Positions 26,415 to 35,115 of a stretch of 59,294 nt of DNA are shown here, piece by piece. Source of the stretch: Candidatus Latescibacterota bacterium (GTDB taxonomy: Bacteria > Latescibacterota > MWCZ01). The notes beneath the pieces are model-generated. The model ran no database searches, was not told the DNA's origin, and saw only the letters and a list, made by a program, of their open reading frames with translations. The DNA lies in NCBI GenBank assembly GCA_022706085.1, contig JAKJDF010000013.1, positions 1 through 59,294 of the forward strand. The letters are read 5' to 3'. The position numbers and the translations under genes were made by a program. Each line of letters starts with the position of its first letter. Within the stretch, counting starts at the first letter, position 1.

Positions 26415-27923
26415 CTACCGCAAATTCGGGCAGTCCTCCGGTTCCAGCTCCGTGATCACGAGATTCGAGAACCGCGCAGTCCCCTCGCGGACGAAAAAGC
26501 CGATCTGGCCCGATATCAGATCATCGTCGAGCGTCGTCAACACGTGAACGCCGTCGAGGTACCAGTCAAACCCTTCGGAGCGCGACACGACCTTCAGGTG
26601 CACTCGGCCCGCCTTCAGCGCGTCGTTCAAGTACTCGTGGCGCACCCCGTTCGGCGCGAGGTGGTTGTACACCTTCCGTGAGCGGCCCACCTGGAACGCG
26701 CCACGATCGGCGCGGAACGTCGCCATCACTGCGCCGCGGGACGGCACGTCAGCATTCAACACCACGCCGGCCGAGAGGCACCGGTCGAACGCGATGTCCA
26801 CGTCCAGCACGAAGTCGGAGAAGGTGCCCGGCAGGTAGGCGTCGCCGAACTCGGCGGCGTTTTCCAGCGTGCAGGCTTCCGGCGCGATGGTGCCACTGCA
26901 GACTGTTTTGCCGCCATCTTCGAAGAAACGCAGGTTTGAGAACCCCCGAACCGCCTCCCCGCGGATGAGCGCGTCCACCCCCCGCCAGTAGCCGAGGCGT
27001 ATCGTACCGTCTTCCATGAAGCAGACGCTTTTCGGCAGCGCGAAGGCGGGTCTCCTGCCGCACAGGTGCTGGAAGAACAGAGTCTCTCCGCCCGCCCTTA
27101 CGAGCCGCCCCACGTACGCGTCCCCGATGCCCAGCACCTGCTCGGGCACGTAGTCGAACCCGCCATCGAAACGATCCGACACGGCATAGCCTGTGCACCA
27201 GGTCATGGACGGGTAGTTGCGGTTCTCGAGCGCCGACTCGAGGTGGCTGTTCACGCAGAAGAGCAGGTAGTGCCGGGTCCCCTGGTGGGGCCCGCCGTGG
27301 CGGAACCGGCTGGGAACCTCGATCACGTTGAACCTGCCCGGCGCGAAGAGCGGCTCACCCATACGCCAGTGGAGCATATCCGCCGAGTACGCCCTTGCAA
27401 GCACTCCGCGCCCCGTGTGCGGACCGGATGCTACCCGCGCGGTGAACACGCCTTCCAGCGTGCCGTCGGGAAGCTCCGTGATGGTGACATCTCGCATCTC
27501 GACGTAATTGTTGATCGTCTGCGCGGGGTCGTGCTCATACGGTTCGCTTGTCACCAACACCGGCGACGGGCTGATGCGCTGCCAGTTGAGAAGGTCGTCC
27601 GAGACGATGATGTTGTTCTTCTCTACGCGGTCCTGTGTGGCGCGGTAGGTCATGTACCAGCGCCCGCGCCAGCGGATGATGTCGCCGGTGGTGATGAGCT
27701 CGCTGTCCCAGTCGGCGGGATTGTCCGACTTGTGGAACACCTCGCCCTTTTCCTCCCAGTGGAGCAGGTCGCGGCTGGTGGCAAGGGAGAACGCGTCCCA
27801 CGGGATCCACCTGCCGTCGTCGGCGATCTGGTTGGAGAGGTAGAAAAGGTGGTATTCGCCGTTGTGGTCGTAGAACCAGGTGTCCCACAGGTGGCGGTTG
27901 GGGTTGGCCGGTCGGAAGTTCAT
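26415..27923 (-). CDS. GH32-like glycosidase
   Basis: Predicted 502-residue five-bladed beta-propeller glycosidase with a C-terminal beta-sandwich. The N-terminus LWDTWFYDHNGEYHLFYLSN is the GH32/GH43-type opening blade, where the nucleophile Asp is expected. DSELITTGDIIRWRGRWYMTY near 75 and EMRDVTI near 140 fit the later active-site blades. The region from about 340 resembles a GH32 C-terminal sandwich. It would act on fructosides or arabinosides; specificity cannot be read. No signal peptide is visible. ATG at 27923 has AAGGAG upstream. Confidence 0.78.
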   Translation of the reverse strand: MNFRPANPNRHLWDTWFYDHNGEYHLFYLSNQIADDGRWIPWDAFSLATSRDLLHWEEKGEVFHKSDNPADWDSELITTGDIIRWRGRWYMTYRATQDRVEKNNIIVSDDLLNWQRISPSPVLVTSEPYEHDPAQTINNYVEMRDVTITELPDGTLEGVFTARVASGPHTGRGVLARAYSADMLHWRMGEPLFAPGRFNVIEVPSRFRHGGPHQGTRHYLLFCVNSHLESALENRNYPSMTWCTGYAVSDRFDGGFDYVPEQVLGIGDAYVGRLVRAGGETLFFQHLCGRRPAFALPKSVCFMEDGTIRLGYWRGVDALIRGEAVRGFSNLRFFEDGGKTVCSGTIAPEACTLENAAEFGDAYLPGTFSDFVLDVDIAFDRCLSAGVVLNADVPSRGAVMATFRADRGAFQVGRSRKVYNHLAPNGVRHEYLNDALKAGRVHLKVVSRSEGFDWYLDGVHVLTTLDDDLISGQIGFFVREGTARFSNLVITELEPEDCPNLR

Positions 27924-28310
27924 CGATGCTCCTTGCGAATGCTATGTGCGGCCTGTGGATTGGTCGTTGATGGCCCACGCGCAGGTCATCTCGATACACG
28001 GCTGCGCCGCACTCGATGCCCCGCGCGTTCCACCGTCATCCCTGCCTGCCAGCGGCCGTGCCAGGCCGCCCGGCGGGCTGCCATAGGACTTCTGGGAACC
28101 ATCGAACGCACACCGCCCTGCTGCACTCCTGCGCGGGTCTCCGAGTGGCCGCCGACCGCAGAAAGGCGGCTGTATCGAGGAGCCCGCGCCCGAACGGAGC
28201 CGAATCTCTGCTTGGAACTGCGCAATCGCTCGCGATCCGAAAGCGGAGGCGTGCCTCCGCACTCCAGAGCTCCCAAGATGCGCACACGGACTTCGAACCG
28301 CGGGTTTCAC
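27924..28310. repeat. Intergenic REP-like repeats
   Basis: No gene. Inverted elements of the tctcgatacacgg...tcgatgccccg type lie near 27989-28030. A ctgtatcgaggagcc/gggtctccgagtggc pair lies near 28130-28190, and a gcggaggcgtgcctccgc element near 28241-28262 resembles the one near 9300. Confidence 0.55.
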
Positions 28311-28482
28311 GTTCCCGCGCGGATCTTCATCACCACCCTCTGCACCCCGTCCGCGTTCCCGGCAAGGTGGCGGCGGCTGGCGGTGCAGGGGTTCGTCTTC
28401 GTCGCGGCGTCCGCCGTGTCGATTCACTCCTGCGGGACGCCTGCGGAGCCGTTCGGCGCACGGGAACGCCCACCGGCGCTCT
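28311..28482 (-). pseudogene. Fragment of an ADP-ribosylglycohydrolase gene 3' end
   Basis: On the minus strand this reads NGSAGVPQE, stop, IDTADAATKTNPCTASRR, then HLAGNADGVQRVVMKIRAGT. It aligns without gaps to the last 48 or so residues of the gene at 336-1364 (NGSASIPQEWIDTVDAATKV...). An in-frame TGA replaces the Trp codon. The fragment ends against the stop of gcvPA, and no other part of the gene is found nearby. It is a decayed paralogue or a partial duplication. Confidence 0.88.
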
Positions 28483-29826
28483 TTACCCGATCTCCCCCAG
28501 CGCCGCGACCAGTGCGTCAATCTCCTCCTTCGTGCGCTTTTCGGTGACGGCGATCATGAGGTGTGCCGGGTCGCCACCGAAGTGTGCCATATCCACGCCC
28601 GCAAGGATGCCGCGCGGAACCAGGCGGTCGACAACATCCCGCGCCGGAACGGGGCACTGCACCACGAATTCGTCGAAAAACGGGCGGGTGTGCACGCGGC
28701 GGAACGCGGTGCGCGCCTCGATCTCGTCCGCGGCGTAGTGCGCATTCTGAAGGGAGTTCTCTGCAACCTGCCGCAGGCCGGCGGGGCCCAGCAGGGTGAG
28801 GTACATCGTTGCCGCGATGGCCATAAGGTTCTGGTTCGAGCAGATGTTGCTGGTGGCTTTTTCCCGGCGGATGTGCTGCTCGCGGGTCTGGAGGGTCAAC
28901 ACGAATGCCTGTTGCCCGCGGGTATCCACCGTACGGCCGACGAGCCGGCCCGGAAGGCGGCGTTTCAGTTCGTCCCGCACCGCGAACAGGCCGAGGGCCG
29001 GTCCGCCGAAGCTCATGGGGATGCCGAGGGGCTGCCCTTCGCCCACCACAACGTCCGCGCCCTGCTTCCCCGGCGCTTCAAGAAGGGACAGCGCCACCGG
29101 ATCGGCGGATACGACAAGGAGCGCACCCTCGCGATGCGCGATTGCTGCAAGGGCCGCGATGTCCTCGACGATGCCGTAGAAGTTCGGCTGCTGTACCACG
29201 ACGCACGCGGTTTCCCTGTTCACCCGCTCCGCAACCGCAGCCGGGTCGGCCCCGCCGTCGGAGAATGGCGCCTCAACGGGTTCCAACCCGATTCCCACGG
29301 TGATGGAACAGAAGGCAGAGCGGTACCGCGGGTGCACCGGCCCGGCGAAGACAACCTTTCGGCGGCCGATGTGCGCGTGCGAAAGCAGGATTGCCTCCGT
29401 CAGCGCCGACGCGCCGTCGTACACCGAGGCATTTGCCACGTCCATGCCGAACAGCTCGCACACCATCGTCTGGAACTCGTAGACGGCCTGCAGCGTGCCC
29501 TGGCTTACTTCCGGCTGGTAGGGCGTGTACGCGGTGGTGAACTCGGAGCGCTGAATCACTGCGTCAATCGCAGCCGGGATGATGCGGTCGTACATGCCGG
29601 CGCCGAGGAAGCAGACGGCCTCCGGGGTGTTTTCCCGTGCGCGCCGGCGCAGAAGGCTGAGCGCTTCGTGTTCGGAGAGCCGTGGAGGAAGATCAAGCGC
29701 GCTTGCCGCACGGATCGCTTCGGGAACGGGGGCGAAAAGGTCCTCAAACGAGCGGACGCCGATTGCAGCGAGCATTTCGGCGAGATCGGCGTCGGTGCAG
29801 GGAATGAACGGGTGCGGGTCGGCCAT
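28483..29826 (-). CDS. gcvPA: Glycine dehydrogenase (decarboxylating) subunit 1
   Basis: 447-residue N-terminal half of the split P-protein of the glycine cleavage system. Together with subunit 2 it decarboxylates glycine and passes the aminomethyl group to GcvH. Family features are FLGAGMYDRIIPAAIDAVI near 74, FTTAYTPYQPEVSQGTLQA near 96, NASVYDGASALTEA near 132, GEGQPLGIPMSFGGP near 262, and KATSNICSNQNLMA near 325. The PLP lysine is in the other subunit. ATG at 29826 follows gcvH by 15 bp with AAGGCGG. gcvPB, which normally follows, is absent; a pseudogene fragment lies there instead. Confidence 0.93.
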   Translation of the reverse strand: MADPHPFIPCTDADLAEMLAAIGVRSFEDLFAPVPEAIRAASALDLPPRLSEHEALSLLRRRARENTPEAVCFLGAGMYDRIIPAAIDAVIQRSEFTTAYTPYQPEVSQGTLQAVYEFQTMVCELFGMDVANASVYDGASALTEAILLSHAHIGRRKVVFAGPVHPRYRSAFCSITVGIGLEPVEAPFSDGGADPAAVAERVNRETACVVVQQPNFYGIVEDIAALAAIAHREGALLVVSADPVALSLLEAPGKQGADVVVGEGQPLGIPMSFGGPALGLFAVRDELKRRLPGRLVGRTVDTRGQQAFVLTLQTREQHIRREKATSNICSNQNLMAIAATMYLTLLGPAGLRQVAENSLQNAHYAADEIEARTAFRRVHTRPFFDEFVVQCPVPARDVVDRLVPRGILAGVDMAHFGGDPAHLMIAVTEKRTKEEIDALVAALGEIG

Positions 29827-29841
29827 GCGCAAACCGCCTTT

Positions 29842-30225
29842 TCAGCCGTTTGCGACGAGCGTGCGATAGTCAGCGGCGGAAAGCAGGGTGTGGACCTGCG
29901 CCGGATCGTTCACCCGGATTTTCACCATCCAGCCCTTGCCGTACGGGTCCTGATTGATCCACTCCGGGTGCGTTGCAAGCTCCGCGTTGACCTCCACGAT
30001 CTCTCCGTCCGCCGGGCTGAACAGGTCGCTGACCGCCTTGATCGCCTCGACGGTGCCGAATCGTTCGCCCTGCCTGACAACGGTACCCGGCTCGACGAAT
30101 TCCACAAATACGATGTCCGTCAGTTCCCGTTGCGCGTAATCGGTGATTCCGGCAGTGCCGGTTTCTCCTTCCAGCCGCAACCATTCATGATCGCGGGTGT
30201 ACGCCAGATCGTCCGGGAAATCCAC
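29842..30225 (-). CDS. gcvH: Glycine cleavage system H protein
   Basis: 127-residue lipoyl carrier that shuttles the aminomethyl group between P, T and L proteins. The lipoylation site is Lys63 in TVEAIKAVSDLFSP. The N-terminal YTRDHEWLRLEG and GITDYAQRELTDIVFVE are standard. The start is GTG at 30225 with AGGAGG seven bases upstream, and the gene follows accC by 12 bp. Linkage to the biotin carboxylase pair is probably operon packing rather than a shared pathway. H protein also serves as a lipoate donor in some bacteria. Confidence 0.95.
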   Translation of the reverse strand: MDFPDDLAYTRDHEWLRLEGETGTAGITDYAQRELTDIVFVEFVEPGTVVRQGERFGTVEAIKAVSDLFSPADGEIVEVNAELATHPEWINQDPYGKGWMVKIRVNDPAQVHTLLSAADYRTLVANG

Positions 30226-30237
30226 GGTCAGTCCTCC

Positions 30238-31590
30238 TCAGATTTCTGTTCGCGCGAAAAAGTCTTCCACATACCCCATATCGTAGTGCCCGTTCTGGAA
30301 TACCGAGTCACTCATCACGCGACTGTGGAACGGGATTGTTGTCGGCACGCCTTCAACGAAGAACTCTCCGAGCGCCCGTTTCATGCGCACGATCGCCTCC
30401 GCCCGCGTCGGAGCATGAACGATGAGCTTGGCCAGCATGGAATCGTAGTAGGGTGGCACGGCGTAATGCGCATGCGCGTGGGTGTCAATTCGGACGCCGA
30501 TTCCGCCCGGAACATGCCATTCGGTGATTCGGCCGGGCGTCGGGCGGAAGTCATGCGCGACGTCTTCCGCGTTGATGCGGCACTCGATTGCGTGCCCCTG
30601 CAGGATAATATCTTCCTGACGGAAACTGAGCGGAAGCCCGGCCGCGACGCGAATCTGCTCCTTGACGATATCGGTTCCCGTCACCATCTCGGTAACCGGG
30701 TGCTCCACCTGAACGCGGGTGTTCATCTCCATGAAGTAGAACTGCTGGTCGGGCGCGAGCAGGAACTCGATCGTGCCGGCGTTTCTGTATCCGACGCTCG
30801 CGGCGCCGGCCACGGCGGCACCGGCCATTCGATCGCGCAGATCGTGGCTCACCGCCGGCGAGGGGGATTCCTCGATCAGTTTCTGGCGCCGCCGTTGAAC
30901 CGTGCAATCGCGCTCCCCGAGGTGTACGATGTTGCCCTCCGAATCGCCAAGAATCTGAATCTCGACGTGGCGGGCGTGGTCCACAAACTTCTCCAGGTAG
31001 AGGTCACCGAGTTTGAACGCAGTCTCCGCCTCATTCCGTGCAAGGTCGTACGCCCGGACGAGACCTTCCGGAGACGTGACGATCCGGATGCCCTTTCCGC
31101 CGCCGCCAGCGACGGCTTTCAGCATCACCGGGTACCCGTGTTCCTTTGCGAGCGCGAGCGCCTGTTCCGCGGACTTCAGCGGGCCGTCCGAACCCGGCAC
31201 CACCGGTACGCCGGCGTCCGCCATGGTTTTCTTGGCCACTGCTTTGTCGCCCATCATGCGGATCATGTCCCCGGTCGGCCCGACGAAGACAAATCCGCAT
31301 TCCGCGCAGATGTCCGCAAATCGGGCATTTTCTGCGAGAAAACCGTATCCCGGGTGGATGGCTTCGGCGCCGGTCACCTCCGCCGCGGCTATAATCCGGG
31401 CGGGATCGAGATAACTCTGCCGTGCATCGGGCGGGCCGATGCAGACTGCTTCATCGGCAAACCGGACATGGAGGGAAGTGGCGTCCGCCTCGGAGTAGAC
31501 GGCGACCGTCGCGATTCCGAGTTCTCTGCACGCGCGGACGACCCGCAGCGCCACTTCGCCGCGATTGGCAACCAGAATCTTGCTGAACAT
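30238..31590 (-). CDS. accC: Biotin carboxylase (acetyl-CoA carboxylase)
   Basis: 450-residue biotin carboxylase, which carboxylates biotin on AccB using ATP and bicarbonate in the first step of fatty-acid synthesis. Typical blocks are [20 protein letters not shown] at the start, [14 protein letters not shown] near 83, and the ATP-grasp glycine loop [14 protein letters not shown] near 159-172. Catalytic [15 protein letters not shown] is near 288-302. Length is normal. ATG at 31590 lies 5 bp after accB, so the two are cotranscribed. accA and accD are not in the window. Confidence 0.96.
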   Translation of the reverse strand: MFSKILVANRGEVALRVVRACRELGIATVAVYSEADATSLHVRFADEAVCIGPPDARQSYLDPARIIAAAEVTGAEAIHPGYGFLAENARFADICAECGFVFVGPTGDMIRMMGDKAVAKKTMADAGVPVVPGSDGPLKSAEQALALAKEHGYPVMLKAVAGGGGKGIRIVTSPEGLVRAYDLARNEAETAFKLGDLYLEKFVDHARHVEIQILGDSEGNIVHLGERDCTVQRRRQKLIEESPSPAVSHDLRDRMAGAAVAGAASVGYRNAGTIEFLLAPDQQFYFMEMNTRVQVEHPVTEMVTGTDIVKEQIRVAAGLPLSFRQEDIILQGHAIECRINAEDVAHDFRPTPGRITEWHVPGGIGVRIDTHAHAHYAVPPYYDSMLAKLIVHAPTRAEAIVRMKRALGEFFVEGVPTTIPFHSRVMSDSVFQNGHYDMGYVEDFFARTEI

Positions 31591-31595
31591 GGGCG

Positions 31596-32075
31596 CTAGT
31601 CCGGCTTCACGCGGACGAGAACCTGGCCGAATTCCACCGGCTCCGCGTTCTCGACGGCGATTTCCACCACCGTTCCGGCAACGTCCGCCGGTATCTCGTT
31701 CATCAGCTTCATTGCCTCTATGATGCCGATGATTTGCCCTTTGGCAACGTGTGCGCCGGTTTCGATGTACGGCGCCGCTTCAGGGGCCGGGGCGCGGTAG
31801 AACGTGCCGACCATGGGCGCCTTGATTTCGGCAAGGTTCACGTCCGGCGCTTTCGCGGGGGCGGCTTCTGCTTCCTTTGGAGGGGCAACCGGGGTGGAAT
31901 CTGGAATCTGCACTACCGGGGCTGGAGCGACAATGTGGGGGAATGCCTGCGACGCAGGGTGCGGCTCGCGCTCCCGCACGATGCGAATCCGTTCCTCGCC
32001 GTGCGCGTATTCCAACTCCGCGACCGCACTGTCCTGCACCATCTCAATCAGGCGTTTGATTTCGTCGAGTGTCAC
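31596..32075 (-). CDS. accB: Biotin carboxyl carrier protein AccB
   Basis: 159-residue carrier protein. An N-terminal helix ([20 protein letters not shown]) is followed by a Pro/Ala-rich linker (about 40-75). The biotinyl domain has Lys123 in [14 protein letters not shown]. The start is GTG at 32075 with GGAGG eight bases upstream. This start and its ribosome site lie in an 89-bp unit that is repeated twice more upstream, each copy opening an 11-codon reading frame. Expression may therefore be altered by upstream initiation. Confidence 0.95.
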   Translation of the reverse strand: MTLDEIKRLIEMVQDSAVAELEYAHGEERIRIVREREPHPASQAFPHIVAPAPVVQIPDSTPVAPPKEAEAAPAKAPDVNLAEIKAPMVGTFYRAPAPEAAPYIETGAHVAKGQIIGIIEAMKLMNEIPADVAGTVVEIAVENAEPVEFGQVLVRVKPD

Positions 32076-32128
32076 GCGAGGTTCCTCCCAGTATCGGGAT
32101 CACAACATTTGTCGTCTTCTGCAGGGTT

Positions 32129-32164
32129 TCAGCTCATCGTGAGCGTCTGCGTGACAAGTGTCAC
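32129..32164 (-). other. Upstream ORF 1, 11 codons
   Basis: GTG start at 32164 with the same GGGAGG site and spacing as accB; reads MTLVTQTLTMS then TGA. Created by the tandem repeat. Whether it is translated is unknown. Confidence 0.5.
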
Positions 32165-32217
32165 GCGAGGTTCCTCCCAGAATCGGGATCACAACATTTG
32201 TCGTCTTCTGCAGGGTT

Positions 32218-32253
32218 TTAGCTCATCGTGAGCGTCTGCGTGACAAGTGTCAC
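32218..32253 (-). other. Upstream ORF 2, 11 codons
   Basis: Second copy of the short frame, MTLVTQTLTMS then TAA, starting with GTG at 32253. It keeps the same ribosome site and peptide as ORF 1, although the stop codon differs. Confidence 0.5.
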
Positions 32254-32313
32254 GCGAGGTTCCTCCCAGTATCGAGATCATGCCGGCAGTCTGCTGCCGG
32301 GAGACGCGCTTCA

Positions 32314-32871
32314 TCAGGCGCGGGAGAGATACTGGCGCGTTCTCGTGTCGATTCTGATCTTTTCGCCAACGCCGAGGAACAACGGCACCTGCACCACCGC
32401 CCCCGTCTCCAGCTTCGCCGGTTTGGTGCCGCCGGTTGCGGTATCGCCGCGCACACCCGGGTCGGTATCCGCGATGGTAAGCGTCACGTGGTTTGGCAGT
32501 TCCACCAGAAGCGGCATGTCGTCGCCGATGATTACCGTGACGACTTCGTTCTCCTTCAGGAGGTCCGCGATGTCATCCACGATTTCGTGGGGAAGGTGGA
32601 TCTGCTCATACGTCTCGGTATCCATGAAGACGTAATGATCGCCCTCCTTGTAGATGTACTGCATATCGCGGTTTTCCACGCGGATTTCTTCCACCGCCTC
32701 CCCGGATTTGAAGGTACGGTCAATCACCGCGCCTGTCTGGACGTTTTTCAGGCGTGTCCGCACGAATGCGCCACCCTTGCCGGGTTTGACGTGCTGAAAT
32801 TCGACAATGAAGTAGATGTTGCCGTCCATGCGGAACGCGAACCCGTTCCGGAAATCCTGCGTAGTTGCCAA
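32314..32871 (-). CDS. efp: Elongation factor P
   Basis: 185-residue EF-P, which relieves ribosome stalling at polyproline. All three beta domains are present. The modification loop is VKPGKGGAFVRT with Lys32 at the tip, the residue beta-lysylated in organisms with EpmA. The C-terminal GVRGDTATGGTKPAKLETG is the family signature. The start is TTG at 32871 with AGGAGG eight bases upstream; no ATG is available and homologues begin here. It lies between pepP and accB, a very common gene order. Confidence 0.96.
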   Translation of the reverse strand: MATTQDFRNGFAFRMDGNIYFIVEFQHVKPGKGGAFVRTRLKNVQTGAVIDRTFKSGEAVEEIRVENRDMQYIYKEGDHYVFMDTETYEQIHLPHEIVDDIADLLKENEVVTVIIGDDMPLLVELPNHVTLTIADTDPGVRGDTATGGTKPAKLETGAVVQVPLFLGVGEKIRIDTRTRQYLSRA

Positions 32872-32925
32872 CGCGTATTCCTCCTGATGACGCCGCGCCT
32901 TTTCGCGGGCACGGCTGTATGTGAA

Positions 32926-34020
32926 TCAAACGATACGCAATTCCTTGGGCGTCGAGCAGAGTACGCGGCACCCCTTGCCCGTAACTACTGCGAGATCCTC
33001 GATGCGAACGCCGCCCCAGCCGGTCAGGTAGATGCCCGGCTCAATCGTGATCACCATCCCTTCGGCCAGTGTCTCCTGGCTGCGCCACGAAATGGAGGGT
33101 CCATCGTGAACCCGCAGGCCTACACCATGGCCCAAAGAGTGCCCGAAGGCTTCGGCGAACCCCTGCTCCTGAATATAGGACCGGGCCACGCCGTCCAGCT
33201 CCACGCATGAAAGCCCGGGCCTGACGGCCGCAACTGCGCGCATCTGAGCTTCCAGAACGATGCCGTACACCTTCTGCAGTTTCTTCGATGCCTTCCCTAC
33301 GGCAATCGTGCGGGTCATGTCGCTCGCGTACCCGTCACGCTGCGCACCGATATCAAACGTGACCATGTCACCGGTCCGGATGCGCCGGTCGGAAGGCTGC
33401 GCATGGGGAAGCGCGGCGTTCGGCCCGCTTGCCACAATCGGCGGGAATGCCATCCGGTCGGCGCCCAGTTTCCTCACGCGGTATTCCAGCTCCGCGGCGA
33501 GATCGCGCTCCGTCACGCCAGGCTTCACCAGCGGCAGCACCTCCGCGAACGCGGCGTCCGCAATGGCGGCGGAGCGGGCGATGGCGGCGATTTCGGCCTC
33601 GTCTTTGACGAAAAGCTCCCGCTCGATGATCTGCTCCGTTGCCACCCACTGCACTTTCAGCGGCGTGTCGCCATCCTTGAAGGGGCTTGTAAGCGCACGG
33701 TGATCTTTTACCGTCAGGTGGGCGCTTTCGAAGCCCACGCGGGAGTCGCCCCACCCCGCCGCAAGCTCGCGCACGCAGGCAACCAGGCCGTTCTGCGTGA
33801 TAACCGCCCGCCAGTCCGGCGCCTGTGCTGCCGCCTGGTCGCGGTAGCGGAAGTCCGTGAGGAGCACCTTTTCGCGTGTACCCACCACGAGCCATGCGCT
33901 CGACCCGGAGAAACCCGACAGCCAGCGGACATGCTCCGGGCACGTCACGAGGAATCTGTCCACGCGTTCCGCGCGCATCGCGCGACGAAGGGCAACGATT
34001 CGGGGTTGAGGCAACGTCAC
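32926..34020 (-). CDS. pepP: Xaa-Pro aminopeptidase (M24B)
   Basis: Predicted 364-residue metallopeptidase that removes N-terminal residues before proline. The creatinase-like N-domain (FLVTCPEHVRWLSGFSGSSA) is followed by the pita-bread domain. Its metal ligands are visible: two Asp in FDIGAQRDGYASDMTRT, His in GHSLGHGVGLRVHDGP, and Glu in TIEPGIY and RIEDLAV. The longer frame to 34191 is rejected because a promoter (34118-34146) lies inside it. GTG at 34020 gives the usual length, although the exact start is unsure. Confidence 0.9.
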   Translation of the reverse strand: MTLPQPRIVALRRAMRAERVDRFLVTCPEHVRWLSGFSGSSAWLVVGTREKVLLTDFRYRDQAAAQAPDWRAVITQNGLVACVRELAAGWGDSRVGFESAHLTVKDHRALTSPFKDGDTPLKVQWVATEQIIERELFVKDEAEIAAIARSAAIADAAFAEVLPLVKPGVTERDLAAELEYRVRKLGADRMAFPPIVASGPNAALPHAQPSDRRIRTGDMVTFDIGAQRDGYASDMTRTIAVGKASKKLQKVYGIVLEAQMRAVAAVRPGLSCVELDGVARSYIQEQGFAEAFGHSLGHGVGLRVHDGPSISWRSQETLAEGMVITIEPGIYLTGWGGVRIEDLAVVTGKGCRVLCSTPKELRIV

Positions 34021-34117
34021 CTCGCCAGAGGGAAAGTTACGGCGCGCACCCGGGAACCTGAACCGGCCGGCGGATGGCAATGAATAGACCGGAGCTGCCA
34101 CGGGAATGGCATCAAAA

Positions 34118-34146
34118 AGGGTACCATTTTCAGGCGTTTGGGTCAA
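34118..34146 (-). promoter_or_regulatory. Promoter for pepP-efp-acc-gcv run
   Basis: On the minus strand TTGACC (34146-34141), 17 bases, TACCCT (34123-34118). It is divergent from the promoter at 34175-34204. Confidence 0.55.
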
Positions 34147-34174
34147 TTCTCCACGGCTGCAGTCCCCCGTTGCG

Positions 34175-34204
34175 TTGACTGTTTGGAACACCGCGGGCTA
34201 TATT
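34175..34204 (+). promoter_or_regulatory. Sigma70-type promoter for the M23-bactofilin pair
   Basis: TTGACT (34175-34180), 18 bases, TATATT (34199-34204), then ATG 38 bases later. The motif ctccacggctgcag (34149-34162) lies between this and the divergent pepP promoter. Confidence 0.65.
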
Positions 34205-34241
34205 CCAAGTTCCAGACACAGGCGCAAAAAGAGAGGGACGG

Positions 34242-35081
34242 ATGGGTATCCGCACGGCCATTCAAGGGGTGCGTTCCGCAATGCGGGTGATTGCGCACGC
34301 GGGTCGGGCCATCTGGCTGTTTTTCTCCGAACGGAGACCCGCACCGAAGCCCGATCACCCCCTCGTAGTGAAGGTGGTGTACCCGGGCGGCGCCGCCACA
34401 AGGGATTACTCGTTTCCCCTGCGAACGGTCTGGAAAGCAAAAATCGCCGTGGCGGTTGTTTTTGTGCTGTTTTTCGTCGGTCTCGCGGCAATTGGTGACG
34501 CGGCGTACTCGCGGTGGAGACTGTACCACCTCACAGCACAACTGCGGGAGGCGCAGACAAACGAGCAACTGACCCTGGAAATGCGGCGGCAGCTCGCGGA
34601 GATATGGCTGATAAACGAGCGTCTGCAGCGCATGCTCGGGCGCCATGAGAGCTATCGTACGCGTCAGACGGTGATGTACCGCCTGCCCCAGGGGCTCCCT
34701 GTCTCGCGCTGGGTGGGTGTTGCGTTCGGTGTACCAAAGGCGCTGCCGGAGGACATGCGCGCCTGTTACCTGTGCGCGCCCGGCTCACTCGTGCTGGCGA
34801 CTGCCGACGGGAAGGTGACCGATCTCTCGTGGGACCCGAGAAACGGGGACGTCGTCACGATCGACTACGGCGAAGGCGTTGCTGCGCGCTACGGCAGGGA
34901 CGCTCTGTTCTTCGTGGAAAAGGACGAGCTTGTGCGGAAAGCGCAGCCCATAGGCGTAATTCACGCCCCCGACTCCCTGAGTACTCCCTTGCTGTTCTAT
35001 CAGGTTACCGCTGAAGGGGAAGAGGTGGAAACCGTCCCCTACATGGTGGTGGGAGGCACAACCGGTATCTACACGGAATAG
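34242..35081 (+). CDS. Membrane-anchored degenerate M23 (LytM-like) protein
   Basis: A 279-residue inner-membrane protein. It has a cytoplasmic N-terminus, one transmembrane helix (IAVAVVFVLFFVGLAAIG, about 69-86) and a coiled coil (about 95-145). A C-terminal LytM/M23-like fold reads GSLVLATADGKVTDL, GDVVTIDYGEGVAARYG and LLFYQVTAEG. In active enzymes the last block is HLHYE; here both histidines are gone. The protein should therefore not cleave peptidoglycan and probably acts as a scaffold or activator. It is followed 34 bp later by a bactofilin gene, a widely conserved pairing. Confidence 0.8.
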   Translation: MGIRTAIQGVRSAMRVIAHAGRAIWLFFSERRPAPKPDHPLVVKVVYPGGAATRDYSFPLRTVWKAKIAVAVVFVLFFVGLAAIGDAAYSRWRLYHLTAQLREAQTNEQLTLEMRRQLAEIWLINERLQRMLGRHESYRTRQTVMYRLPQGLPVSRWVGVAFGVPKALPEDMRACYLCAPGSLVLATADGKVTDLSWDPRNGDVVTIDYGEGVAARYGRDALFFVEKDELVRKAQPIGVIHAPDSLSTPLLFYQVTAEGEEVETVPYMVVGGTTGIYTE

Positions 35082-35115
35082 CCGGGGCGGTCACGATTTC
35101 GGAAAGGCACATCAG

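Larger units (their letters stand above)
32071..32290 (-). repeat. 89-bp tandem repeat upstream of accB, about 2.4 copies
   Basis: Units begin at 32071, 32160 and 32249 with gtcacgcgaggttcctccca; the third stops after about 35 bp. The first two differ at only a few bases. On the coding strand each unit holds GGGAGGAACC and a GTG start. At the two unit junctions the half-sites gtgaca and tgtcac face each other across two bases (32151-32164, 32240-32253). Confidence 0.93.

Noticed and set aside
28561-31599. Open frame of 1012 codons on the plus strand
   Set aside because: It is antisense to gcvPA, gcvH and accC, which are certain genes. Its protein has no recognisable motif and is the usual shadow frame of high-GC coding DNA.
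34021-34191. N-terminal extension of the Xaa-Pro aminopeptidase
   Set aside because: A -35/-10 pair lies inside it and the extra residues do not match the family, so a downstream start is used.
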